The position numbers were made by a program, and so were the translations under genes. DNA of 64,000 nt from Tiliqua scincoides (Eukaryota; Chordata; Lepidosauria; Squamata; Scincidae). Location of the stretch: contig NC_089822.1 of assembly GCF_035046505.1 (NCBI RefSeq), forward strand, positions 596,501-660,500. The letters run 5' to 3'. The notes under the pieces are model-generated. The model was not told the origin of the DNA. It searched no databases and saw nothing but the letters and a program-made list of their open reading frames with translations. Shown here one piece after another: positions 12,301 to 21,450 of the stretch (positions are counted from its first letter, which is position 1; every line of letters starts with the position of its first letter).

Positions 12301-15300
12301 TTTCTTAGTGGCTGAGCTGTGCTGCCTTGCAAGTTGAGTTTGTGACATGCAGGTAATGGGGTGCTCCTGCCTGTCTTATTCCTGGGTCACCCTGAAGCTG
12401 GTGCTGGACATATTTGTCTATGAGCCAAAAAGCTGCTGAAGAGCAGGGCTCTGGAGAACCCAACAGTGCTGATGTGTTGCAAGACTCACTCACCTGTCCC
12501 ACTGCAAACATCAGTTGGGCTTTCTGTAGCTGGTCAGTTAGAGAACCAGCAGCTGCTGTGAACTTGGGCATGAATCATCTGAAAGGAACATCAGGCCAAG
12601 GACCTTTGTTATCTGTATGCACAGATGGTGTGGCTCCCAAGGAGGATACCTTGCCCAGCCATGGGTGGAGAGGGCCCTGCCCCACCACAGTGCCAATTGC
12701 TCTAGTTCCAGGGCAGCTGCTGAGCTGTTTTGGGATTGTCTTAAGTCCCTCTGCTTCAAGGTCATGAAAACCTGACAGAGGTGTTCTTCCCATGTGACAT
12801 GGAAAACTGTGTGTCAGCATGTGTGAGGGCAATTTCCCAGGGGCGATTCCAGCACACAGTCCACCCATCTCTGGAATGTCATGGCTGCCTCCTGCAGTCT
12901 GACCTGCAGAGTCACAGAGTGAAGGTAGGTCTGAGGAGCTTCAGGGCCCTTTCTTTAAGAACATCTGAAGAGCCCTGCTGGATCACAGCCAGCAGTTTAC
13001 CAAACTGGCTAGTCAGATGCCCCAGTGGGGAAGCCCCCAAGCTCTTGCTGTCATATCCACTGCCTCATCTCAAGCGTGTTTTCTGGATCATGAAACCTCG
13101 ATGTAAATCCCAATGGGATGGAAGATCTGCCACTGTCTTCTTTAACATGGTCTTCATAATTCTATTGAGCCTATCTGCAGACCTCACCACCACCTGCAGG
13201 TGTCTTGAGGTTGTGGAAGACTTTTGGGTGCCTGGGGGTGAAGGGGTGTAATCAGCCCCTTTAGGGTAATCAGCCGTGGAGCTGTCAGTGTAGTCCAACC
13301 TGTGAAGGAAAAGGCAGGATGGCCCCAAGCCATGCCAGTCGCCTGCTTTTCTTTAGAGGGTGGCCTCCAGACAAGAGGTTCATGGTCCACTTTGACCAAA
13401 GCACAGCAGTCTCCTTGGGGTGTCCAAGGCAGCAGCCTGATGAAGCTGGGGTTCTGAAGCCTGGTGCTGGCACAAGAGGGCCTGGAGGGGGCCCAGCTAT
13501 TTCCTTTCTGGCACCCAGAACAAAGGCAGCAGCATTCTTTTCAGCTCTGAATCTGGAGGGGAAAAAGGATTCGGTATTTTTTTTTTAGATTGTGAGCCCT
13601 TTTGGGACAGGGAGCCATTTAGTTATTTGATTTTTCTCTGTAAACCGCTTTGTGAACTTTTAGTTGAAAAGCGGTATATAAATACTGTTAATAATAATAA
13701 TAATATCCAGACTGGAGTTTTCCATAGCCCTGGTGGCTCATCCATTGTGGATGCTGTGGACTCTACAAGCACAGAAGGGCAGTGTGGCTCTGGGAACAAG
13801 AGCCATGTTGTGTCCCGGAATTGCTTCTCAGCCATTGTGATCCTCCACCAGCTCAGGGTCAGCTTCAGGGTCCTGGGGGGAGGAAGTTGAGGGCCCTGTG
13901 TTTGTGTGTACCCTGTGCCCCTTCCCCATTACCCGGTGGGTGGGGTGGCAGGGGGCATTCCTCCCAACTTGGCAGATGTCCTGCTGCCACTGGAGCTGTC
14001 CCAGATGCATTGGCCTCTGGGGTGGGGGTGAGGAAGGGGACTCTTCCTCTCCCCTCTCCTCGGCCAAGTATGGAGACCTTCCTGCTGTTGGCATAAAAAC
14101 ATAAGAAGAACCCTGCTGCATCAGGCCAAAGGCCCATCTAGTCCAGCTTCCTGTATCTCAAGTGGTCCACCAGATGCCCCAGGGAGCACACAAGACAACA
14201 GACACAACCTGTGTCCTGGTGTCCTCCCCTGCATCTGGCAATCAGAGGCAGCCTGCCACTAAAACCAAGAGCTTGCACATACCTACTATGACTTGTAACC
14301 CGTAATGAACTTTTCCTCCTGCTAAGGCTTGTTTCCTTGGCATGTTGTGTCAGAGATCTTGACACCCAACTAGTCCTTGGTTGCAGGATGTGTTGGCATC
14401 CTTCAGTCTCAGAAGACTATGGTGTCACGCTCTGAATGGTGGTTCTGGAACAGAGTGTCCTCTCCAGTGCGCGAAGCCTGGGTAAAGTAGGTATGGAGGA
14501 TAGGCTGTTACCCATGCAGCAAATCCCCTCTCTCCATGTCGCTGAAATGGTCCAATGGAAAGGCAGAGGCCAATACGGTTGGTTCCAGCGGCGTCGCAGG
14601 AGTTGCCAGAACGTGACTGTGTTCAGCCATGAACTGCCTCAGGGACTCCGGCTCTGGATTTTGCCTCGATGTTGACTCCTGAAGCCTTTTTCATAACTGG
14701 ATGTAGCCACAAGGCAGTGGAGGTTTGGGATCAGAGTTTTCCTTCTCTCAGATGAGCTGCCTTCCCAGGCTAACGAGTCCCATCTACCCAGTGGCTGTTT
14801 AGTCGCCTCTTACAAGTACAGCCAAACTGAGGGCCTATTCTTATCCCCAGCCCCCAGGATGTGAGCCTGGCCATTGTGGACAGAGCAGCTGTCTGACCAC
14901 GGGGAGGCGAGTGCTGGCCCAGTACACCTAGCACCCATGTTCATTGCAGGCCTTGGGATGTGTGCTTGCTGCTCCCTCTCCACTAAGCCCCCTTTGTGCC
15001 TCCTGAGTGTCTGGGGAAGCAGGCCTTCTCTCTCCCAACGCTAGTGGTCGGTCACCACTTGCCACCAGCTTCCTTTTGGCACAATAGCAGGGAGTGGACC
15101 ACGCCTGCCACCCTCCCCTTTTCCTGCAAGTACATGACAGAATAGGGTGGCTCTGCTGCCTTGGCCTGAGAGATCTTCAGGTCGCAGGCAAGCCCAGGAG
15201 GCATTCAGGAGTTCAGCCCCCGGTGCTGCTCTGGACCAGCCTTGGCAGGGGCAAACGAGTAAACCGGCCCAGTCGCCACTGAACAATGGGGGGTGGTGGA

Positions 15301-18300
15301 GGAAGATTGTGTAATTCACAAATGAGTCAAGGGGCTTCTTCATGGTTCTCTCCCCTGCTGCGCTCAAAAGGTGCAGGAGCTGCAGCAGGGGTTTTATGGT
15401 TCTCGTGGGAGAAGGCTGCTAAGGTGTATCAGCAGGAGTGGGGTGGGGGTGGGGTCAGCAGAGGCCTGCATCTCCCTGGATGGCCAGAGGGGATCCTTGT
15501 GAGCCTACCTCATTTCCTGGGGCCATCTGTGTGGGCAGAGGAGGCTTTCTCTTGATTGAGAGGAACCTGCTTTCCTTCTCCATGCAGGAATCCATGCTGA
15601 AGGGGCGCTTCCCACCATCAGGCCGGATTGAGGGCTTCACTGCAGAGATTGGAGCCAGTGGCTCCTACTGCCCGCAGCACGCCACGCTGCCTGTGGAGGT
15701 CACCTACTTCGACATCGCAGAGCACAGTGCTCCTTCACCCTTCCTGGTATGTGGCTCATGCTGAGGGGGGTGGGGTGGGGGGAGGAGCAAGTAGATCTCC
15801 ATCAGAATGTTGTCTCTTTGCTTTGGTGGGGGGGGGGGTAGAGAGGAGTCCCAAGCTTTCTGTTCCAAAAGGTTTCCAGGAGCGAGGCCTGGGACTCTTC
15901 CCTTGTCTGCACTGTCTCTGCTGGCCTCCACTCTTTGCACCAACAGTTTGCCACAGGGCAGCTGGATGAGAAAATGGGTTTGTTACTCTAGCATATCCCC
16001 TCTTGCGGAACTTGCTCTAGAACACCTGGCCATGGTGTGGATTGCTGCCATCCAAGGCCCCCATAGGCTGCAGTGGGACTGGCAAATTGGCCATGGTAGT
16101 CCGGGCTGCCTCTCTGAACCCCTCTTGCTTGTTTTGCCCCTGTTAAGAGTCTGCTTGAAGCCTCTCTTCCGGCTCATCTTGTGTTCTGTCCCTGCTCTAG
16201 GGAGTCATTGATCTGGAAACCTTGGGAAAGAAGGGTTACAGCATCCCCAAGACAGGCACCATCCAAGTGGTGAGTCACAGGGACCCTGAGGGGACAGGCA
16301 GGCAGCTTGGCTCAGATCCTGTGCTACTGTTATTGGAGTGAGAGGAAGGGTTGTGTGTGCATGCATTGAGGAGGGAGGAGGAGGCTGGGTCAGCTTGGAA
16401 CTGGGGGGGAGGAAACCTCTGGGGTGAAGAGTTCAGGCTCTGTGTGTGTTGCCCATCATAAAAGCTCCACAGAGCAATCTTCTCCCCTCACCCGGCTCTT
16501 TCCTTGCCTTGATTCACTCTGCCATTCCAGACCTTATTCAACCCGAACAAGACCGTGGTGAAGATGTTCCTCGTGACCTACGACTTCCACGACATGCCTG
16601 CCAACCACGTCACCTTCCTGCGCCATCGCATCTTTCTGGTGCCTGTAGGGGAGGGGGAGGAACCCAGCCCTGCCCTTGAGAAGCTGCCTAGGAGGGTGCT
16701 GTGCTATCTGATGCACCTGAGGTAAGGGCTGCAGGGGGGAGGGGAGGGGAGGGGAGGGCTCAACAAGGAGGGGAGGGGAGGCTGAACAAGGGTCATAGTG
16801 CATCCATACCCCTCACTGTTTTCTAGCAGCTGAACGTGGAAAAACCTTGGTAGTTTGTATCCACTGCCACCATCCCAGGCTACAGAGACCAAGCAAAGAA
16901 GAATCACCTGGGGAAAAAAATAAAAACCCTCCCAGGAGAGCACTGAATCCCAGGGGTTCTTATTAAAAATCAAACCCACAGTAGTGCCTTCAGGGCAGAG
17001 AGGTGACAATCTACTGAATTACCTATAAGTGACCTGTAAATATGCATGATGATTAGGCAGACAAAGGTCAAAATATAACTAGTTTATGAAAAGTTCAAAA
17101 GAAAAGGGTATTAAGAAAAAGGGAAGGTGGGATGGTAAAGTATGAGCGGCTGTTGGAAAATACCTGAGCATGGCTGGAAGCACAAAGAAACTTTCACCAA
17201 ATGGATGCAGTAAGCATTAATGCCCAGCCACTGGAGCAGGGATGCTACTCAAAGAGCTTGGGCTACAGGACACCCCCCCCCCAACTCATGAAGTTTGCCC
17301 ACTGGCTGGAGTTGGTTAGCATCCAGGAAAATAAAGTAATTCCTTAACACAGTGGTCCCCAAACTTACTGTGCTCATGGCACCCTGCTGTGATGAGAATT
17401 GTGCGATATATGGACCCAGCATCTGCAGAGCCGGTAAGAAGAGGCCTTTTGGGACATTGGATGGTGCCCAGGACACCACAGTTTGGAAACCTCTGCCTTA
17501 ATGTGATCTAGCTAGAAAACGGTCCTTGGCTTACGCTGTTTCTGCCCAACATTGCATATATGCAACAGGGACCAAATGTGTACAGCTATGGGCTGGACAA
17601 AAATCGATTAAGCTACTTTCATTGTTCAAGGAATCCAGTCCTTGCACTTTTGGGTGAGCAAGTGGATGCTCCTTTCTGAGCTCCCAAGAAATGGGCAACT
17701 GGCAAAGAAGAACCATGGACTTCCTGTAAGCTGATGCTTATATACCAGTGCTTGGATAATGTCATCAAGTTACCTGGCGGGAGGAGTGGGACCTGCATGG
17801 GTCACTCCATCCAACCCTTGTCCTAGAACAGGGGTGTCAAACTCGTTTCATACAGCGGGCCAGACTGCATTCAAGATGCCTGCTAAGGGCCAGAAGTGAT
17901 GTCATTAGGCAGGAAGTGATGTCATTGAATAGGTCATAACCAGAAATAAGCACTTTTTTCTCACTTAGGAACTTGCTAGCTACAGAAAATATGCAAATCT
18001 TGATTATATTTCAAGATATGGAAGAGCCCCATTATCATATGGGCTGCCCTTTCAGCAGTGACAGCTCAGCAGCTGAGAGTTCAAATGAAAAGCTTCTGTA
18101 GGCCACATCTGGTCTCTGGGCTTTAGGTTTGACACCCTGACCTAGAGGGTGTGGCTGCCCAATCACTATGCATATGCCAATTTCAGTACTCCAGACATGA
18201 AGGAATTCCCCAGCCTACACATGCATGTGGGGCTACAAAATGGAGTTTCAAAGGCTGCTTGCCAAGGATGCCTTGGCAGCATTCTAGGCTGCTGAACCTG

Positions 18301-19240
18301 TACAAGAGTTTCTGTTGTGATACGAAGTTCAAAACTAGAGGAACAGAGACAAAAAAGGGGAAGAGCATGGCATTCATTGCCACTTGCCCATTTGCACTGG
18401 AACATTAGCAGAGCCCGCACTGCTAGATCTCATCAAAGGTGCATCAGTTCCAGCATTCTGTTCTCCACTGTGACGAACCAGAATTTTCAGGGGAAGCTCT
18501 GCCCTTCTGCCACTGAGAGGTATGCTGCCTCTCACTGGAGATTTCGCATGAGTAGTAGCCAGGGGTGACAAGAAAATCCCTGTGCTCTTAAGGACTTGAA
18601 GCTTGCTTTCAAAACAGGTGAAAGTTGAGATCTCTGGAGCTGAATTATCTGTCCTGCACTGGCTCCGTATTTGTGTAGCGCATCTGCAGATGACCAGATC
18701 ACATGCTTCTGTGAGGTTCCTTCCCTTGTGGCTGTCAGATTTGTACTAGCCTCTGGTAAGCTGCTGCCTGGGAAGAAAAAATTATGTGACTGTTCTCCAG
18801 AATATCAGTGGGAAAGAGGGACCATTTTGGGTATGTATGACTACTTAGCTGGGGAGGGCAGGTGGCGATGGCTTGCCCCACTGGCCTTCCCTGGGGACCA
18901 GATTGTGTATATTGAGAAGGTGCACTCTCTCTCCATTCAGAGGACCCGATACTGTCAGTCCACAGGTCACATCAAGTCTGTCTTCTCCTCCCTCCATCTG
19001 GCAGAATGTCTTTGTTCCCTAACCTGAGCTGACCCCCTATGGAGATCTTCCTACTGCTCAGTAACCTGAAATCTTTGCCTCCCTAGATTCCACAGCTCCA
19101 AGTCGGGGAAGATTTACCTGCATGACAACATCCGCCTGCTCTTCTCGCGCAAGTCCATCGAGATTGATTCGGGGATCCCCTATGAGCTAAAGTCCTTCAC
19201 AGAACTGCCACGCAATCCCTGCTACTCGCCACGCACCTGA
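3395..19240 (+). CDS. ATOSB: ATOSB (FAM214B), atos homolog B, complete coding region
   Basis: Coding exons are 3395-4393, 5771-5832, 6013-6118, 15588-15746, 16201-16269, 16531-16721 and 19087-19240. All introns are GT-AG, phases join, and the product is 579 aa (human about 538). Landmarks shared with human are the start MRH, YQVSIFSPPAG near residue 50, a basic VRKKR stretch near 295, SRALLGNFE, GFTAEIGASGSYCPQH, FNPNKTVVKMFLVTYDF, TFLRHRIFLVPVG, and a tail ending NPCYSPRT. The family is Atossa-like (DUF4210 and Chromosome_seg domains, here in the last four exons). Drosophila Atossa is a nuclear transcriptional regulator; a nuclear role here is by homology. An acidic EEEDDDDDAE tract near residues 22-31 is absent from the human sequence I recall. 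Intron 3 is 9.5 kb and full of mobile elements. Confidence 0.95.
4394..5770 (+). other. ATOSB: ATOSB intron 1 (of coding region)
   Basis: The donor is GTAAGA at 4394 and the acceptor ends at 5770. I recognise no mobile element here. A CT-rich simple stretch lies at about 5638-5672. Confidence 0.6.
6342..6804. mobile_element. hAT-type foldback MITE, copy 1
   Basis: The ends are CAGTGGTTTTCAAACTCTC and the inverted CCCCAGTTTGAAAAGCCCTG. The 8 bases on each side, CTCTAAGC and CTCTAAAC, match 7 of 8, as expected for hAT target duplications. Inside, 6405-6473 and 6613-6681 are nearly perfect reverse complements (69-nt arms), so the element can fold into a long hairpin. It has no coding capacity. 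A second copy with the same layout lies at 58890-59320. Confidence 0.9.
7303..7656 (-). mobile_element. CR1 LINE 3'-end fragment
   Basis: This is antisense CR1 from the terminal block (AACAGCCCCACTGGATCAGG) back into the last part of the reverse-transcriptase frame, including LSVGRVRTDKRKYFF and FTQRVVGLWNSLPQDVV. It stops abruptly where the DIRS-like fossil begins. Confidence 0.9.
7657..11655 (+). mobile_element. DIRS-like tyrosine-recombinase retrotransposon fossil
   Basis: The two ends are inverted copies of each other over about 55-60 bp (left near 7662-7720, right near 11594-11652), sharing AGGGCCAAC, GAGCTCCACA and CACAGGGATCCAGTCCCC. Recognisable parts on the + strand are a reverse-transcriptase region at about 10370-10880 and an RNase H region at about 11090-11330, both resembling vertebrate DIRS elements. 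I see no convincing tyrosine-recombinase region. A 200-bp tandem array sits in the 5' third. The element is broken in many places. Inverted ends together with DIRS-like RT and RNase H argue for DIRS rather than an ordinary LTR element. Confidence 0.75.
7960..9147 (+). repeat. Tandem array, 200-bp unit, about six copies
   Basis: The phrase CCTCAGCAGTTGGGGCTGAC recurs at 8161, 8361, 8561, 8761 and 8961, giving an exact 200-bp period. The central copies are identical by eye apart from one base near 9044. The first copy (from about 7960) and the final partial copy are more diverged and resemble each other in places. The period is not a multiple of three and the copies contain stops, so no repeated protein is encoded. 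The array lies inside the DIRS-like fossil. Confidence 0.95.
11656..12956. other. ATOSB intron 3, mixed repeat remains
   Basis: At about 11681-11770 an antisense LINE-type 3' tail begins (AATAATAATAATACTGGTAT, then TTTATATACCGCC). The rest is unassigned. It follows the DIRS fossil and runs up to a short CR1 scrap. A run of 11 C lies at 12137-12147. Confidence 0.4.
12957..13046 (-). mobile_element. CR1 LINE 3'-end scrap
   Basis: It reads AGAACATCTGAAGAGCCCTG and then CTGGATCACAGCC, through GATGCCCCAGTGGGGAAGCC. This is the antisense terminal block of an older CR1 subfamily, shorter and more diverged than the other copies. Confidence 0.6.
13065..13560 (-). mobile_element. Ty3/Gypsy-like or related retroelement fossil (pol scraps)
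   Basis: On the minus strand a short piece reads VDHEPLVWRPPSKEK, like the RNase H segment of Gypsy or ERV pol. A second piece at lower coordinates reads DRLNRIMKTMLKKTVADL, like the end of an integrase core. The order matches pol. The element is broken and much reduced. Its ends and family are uncertain. Confidence 0.45.
13589..13705 (+). mobile_element. LINE-type 3' tail (L2-like or a LINE-tailed SINE)
   Basis: The sequence runs from GATTGTGAGCCCTTTTGGGA through GTAAACCGCTTTGTGAAC and AAGCGGTATATAAATACTG to a TAA-rich end. The same tail recurs at 2680 and 56770. Its family assignment rests on resemblance to common squamate LINE and SINE tails. Confidence 0.6.
14098..14330 (-). mobile_element. 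CR1 LINE 3'-end fragment, older subfamily
   Basis: This antisense terminal block has CCCTGCTGCATCAGGCC and CAGTGTCC-type variants relative to the young CR1. It continues to the position matching the end of the reverse-transcriptase frame (ACTTGTAACCCGTAATGAAC). Confidence 0.8.
14392..14860 (-). mobile_element. LINE 3' fragment, same tail family as 23134 and the 5S SINE
   Basis: It starts GTTGGCATCCTTCAGTCTC, then AGAAGACTATGGTGTCACGC and GGTGGTTCTGGAACAG. This aligns with the 3' end of the LINE at 23134-23289 before diverging. The right limit is approximate. No reading frame is recognised in this part. Confidence 0.55.
14861..15587 (+). other. ATOSB: End of ATOSB intron 3
   Basis: No repeat family or exon is recognised. 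The stretch ends with the acceptor CCATGCAG at 15580-15587. Confidence 0.5.
16895..17115. repeat. Unclassified interspersed repeat, copy 1
   Basis: It shares a run of similar segments with 57130-57300: a poly-A tract followed by CTCCCAGGA, CAGGGGTTC before TATTAAAA, CACAGTAG, GTGACAAT followed by TACTG, and AAAATATAACTAG. No inverted ends or coding frame were found. The boundaries are approximate. Confidence 0.55.
17350..17495. mobile_element. Short hAT-type MITE
   Basis: The ends are CAGTGGTCCCCAAACTTACTG and the inverted CACAGTTTGGAAACCTCTG. The flanking 8-mers CCTTAACA and CCTTAATG match 6 of 8, consistent with an aged hAT target duplication. Confidence 0.75.
17829..18139. mobile_element. 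hAT-type MITE, CAGGGGTGTCAAAC family
   Basis: The ends are CAGGGGTGTCAAACTCGTTTC and the inverted GGTTTGACACCCTG. The flanking 8-mers TCCTAGAA and ACCTAGAG match 6 of 8. The interior is shared with the elements at 48565-50322 and 45306. No transposase is encoded. Confidence 0.85.
18140..19086 (+). other. ATOSB: ATOSB last intron, right part
   Basis: I recognise no repeat or exon between the hAT element and the last acceptor (CTCCCTAG, 19079-19086). Confidence 0.45.
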
Positions 19241-20260
19241 GCGGCGGGGGAAGATGGTGCTGGGCCTAGACAGAGCACTTTGGCCAGCTGAAGAGGAGCA
19301 GGAACGATTAGGGCCCCCTCCAGGCTGACTGAAGAGGTGGTGGGACGAAACTGCCACAGCCTCTCTGTTATTTATTGTCTTTGTTGGGTGTGGAGAAAGG
19401 GGTCGAAAATGCAGTGCATCTGAAAGCAGCAGTAGTGGTTGTGCCCTATGCGACTTTGCTGAGCAGCAAGAGGGCACCGGGCGGAGTAAGGCACCTGGAG
19501 AAGCTGAAGGAATGTGGTGGTGGGGATGCTGGGCCCTGCACAGAGATGACAAGGGACCCAGGGTGTCTGAGGAAAGGGGTGGAACATGTCAAAGCTGAGG
19601 AGCGAGGCAAGGGGCTAGAGGGAGGGGGAGGGAAGCTGGCTGTGTGCAGCTGCTTCCCAGGTGGGTTCTGTTTAGACTTTCTACTTCCTGAATCCTGAGG
19701 CACATGCATGACAGGGGGGGGGGGCATGGTGCTCTGGGATGTTCATGGCCTCTCCCAAGGTTGGGGTGGGGCTTAGGCAGGAAATGAGCCAGTGTGCGAT
19801 CGTGCAGAAGAACTGGCACCCCAGAACTGTGGTTCAGCAGGGGGTGCAGCTCAAACATTTGCCTGCAACCCTGTTCTGCAGGGCCTGTTCCCTTTCCTGA
19901 GAGTGAGCCCTGACTCGGCCCAGCTGCTGGGCTGGCACAGGCAGCGCCCTGGAAGCATCAGGTTCTGCTGTGACCCTGAGGGAACTCAGGCTCGCCCTGG
20001 GAGAACTGCTGGGTTCAGCGCGGCTACAGCCAGCCGTCCCTTCTGCCCCTTGCCGCTGCTATGGGGTGGAGGGGGCTGCAGGCTGTCGGTGATTGCTGCT
20101 GAGACCCAGAGTGCGGGCGGGCGCCGTTTGCAGAGGCGGATAGGCGGCCTGGCCGCGCCTCCACCCGCAGCAGCGGGCTCTGCTGGCCTTGACCGCATGC
20201 GGCGGGAGGGCTGCGCTGCTTTCTGTCTCGCAGAAGTTCTATAAAGGTGTTTGGAAGCAA
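19241..20260 (+). other. ATOSB: ATOSB 3' UTR and intergenic spacer
   Basis: The ATOSB stop is at 19238-19240. I found no AATAAA or ATTAAA before STOML2. A TATAAA at 20240-20245, followed by T- and G-rich sequence, is the only plausible polyadenylation hexamer. It could equally belong to the STOML2 promoter side. Confidence 0.35.
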
Positions 20261-20279
20261 AGCGGTGTCTTCATTCGTG

Positions 20280-21450
20280 TGCGGGTCTGTTTCTCGGCCG
20301 GCCTGCAGAGGCGCTCCGAGCGCAAAGCTTCGGCGCCGGCGGCCGGACGCGCTCCGTGGCCGCCGCGCGCCTGCCAGTTCGCTCAGCCCCGAACAGAGCG
20401 CGTCTGCCCGTGCAGGGAGGAGGCGGCGGCTCCCGCGGGCCCTCGAGGAGGGGAGCGGAAGCCGGCTGGGACTTCAACCTCCGCGGGCTTTCCCCGCGAG
20501 GGGCCTGCCAGCGACCGCCCTTGAGTGCGCTCCGCCCGCGACCGGGCACTTCCGGCGCTGACTCCGCACCCCGAGCCGCTCTGGCGTCCCTCGTCGCTGG
20601 TGCCGGAGGAAGCGGCTCGACGGCCCGCACTTCCGGCGGTGGGCGCGGGCGGCGAGGCGCTTCCGCCAGAGGGAGAGGATGCTGGGGCGGCGAGTGGCGG
20701 CCGCGGGGCTGCTGCGGGCGGCGCGCGCGGCTGGGGCGGGAGCTCGGCCCGCGCTGGCCCCCCCGCAGCCGCAGAGCCGGGCGGCGTCCAGCCTGCCCCT
20801 GAACACGGTGGTGCTGTTCGTGCCGCAGCAGGAGGCCTGGGTGGTGGAGCGCATGGGCCGCTTCCACCGCATCCTCGAGCCGGTGAGCCGCGGGGCGGGG
20901 CGGCCCCCTCGGGGGCTTGGGGCAGACGTGCCGGGGTGGGGGGCAGAGCCCTCCGGGTGTGCCCGAGCGCAGGCGGCGGCGCTTTGCAGAGGAGCGACGG
21001 GGAGCCCCCTTGTCGGCCTGCGCCTCCGGCCGCTCAGGCTGCCGTCAGAGCCTGCAGCGCCGGCACGCCTCTGTGCGGCGGTCCATGCGGCCGGCGCTTC
21101 CCACCAACAGGGCTCCTGCTCTCAGCCCGTCACTCGCGGTGCTGCGCCTGGGCGGGATGCGGCAGGGGCTGCTCCCGTCGCCCGCCTTTTGTGGGGCGCA
21201 GCCCGTCCGGAACAGACGGCCCTCAGCCAGCCGACGGGACGCGGGCCGGAACTCCGCAGTGCTCGGGGACGCGCAGAGGCCTCTGGCGCTGTCGTGCAGA
21301 AGTCGGAGGCTGAAGACGAGGCCGAGTCGCTGCTGGGAACGCGTCTGCGGAGCACAGAGCCTGCCAGGCGGACGCACGTGTTCGGAGAGGTCTCTTGCCA
21401 GGGAAGGAGCGAGGCTGCAAGCGCTTCAGGGTCTGAGCTCGAGGGCGTTC
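20280..21450 (+). promoter_or_regulatory. STOML2: CpG-rich STOML2 promoter and first exon region
   Basis: The stretch is dense in CpG compared with its flanks. Two ETS-type motifs ACTTCCGG lie at 20548-20555 and 20629-20636, within about 130 bp upstream of the ATG at 20679, with further GC boxes and no clear TATA box next to the start. ETS (GABP/NRF2-type) sites are common in promoters of nuclear genes for mitochondrial proteins. Factor binding is inferred. Confidence 0.65.

Noticed and set aside
12305-12571. 88-codon minus-strand open frame in the ATOSB intron
   Set aside because: I could not relate it to any family. It lies among retroelement debris and has no other sign of a gene.
20271-20867. 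Minus-strand open frames over the STOML2 promoter and exon 1
   Set aside because: They have low-complexity, GC-driven composition antisense to a conserved exon, with no homology.
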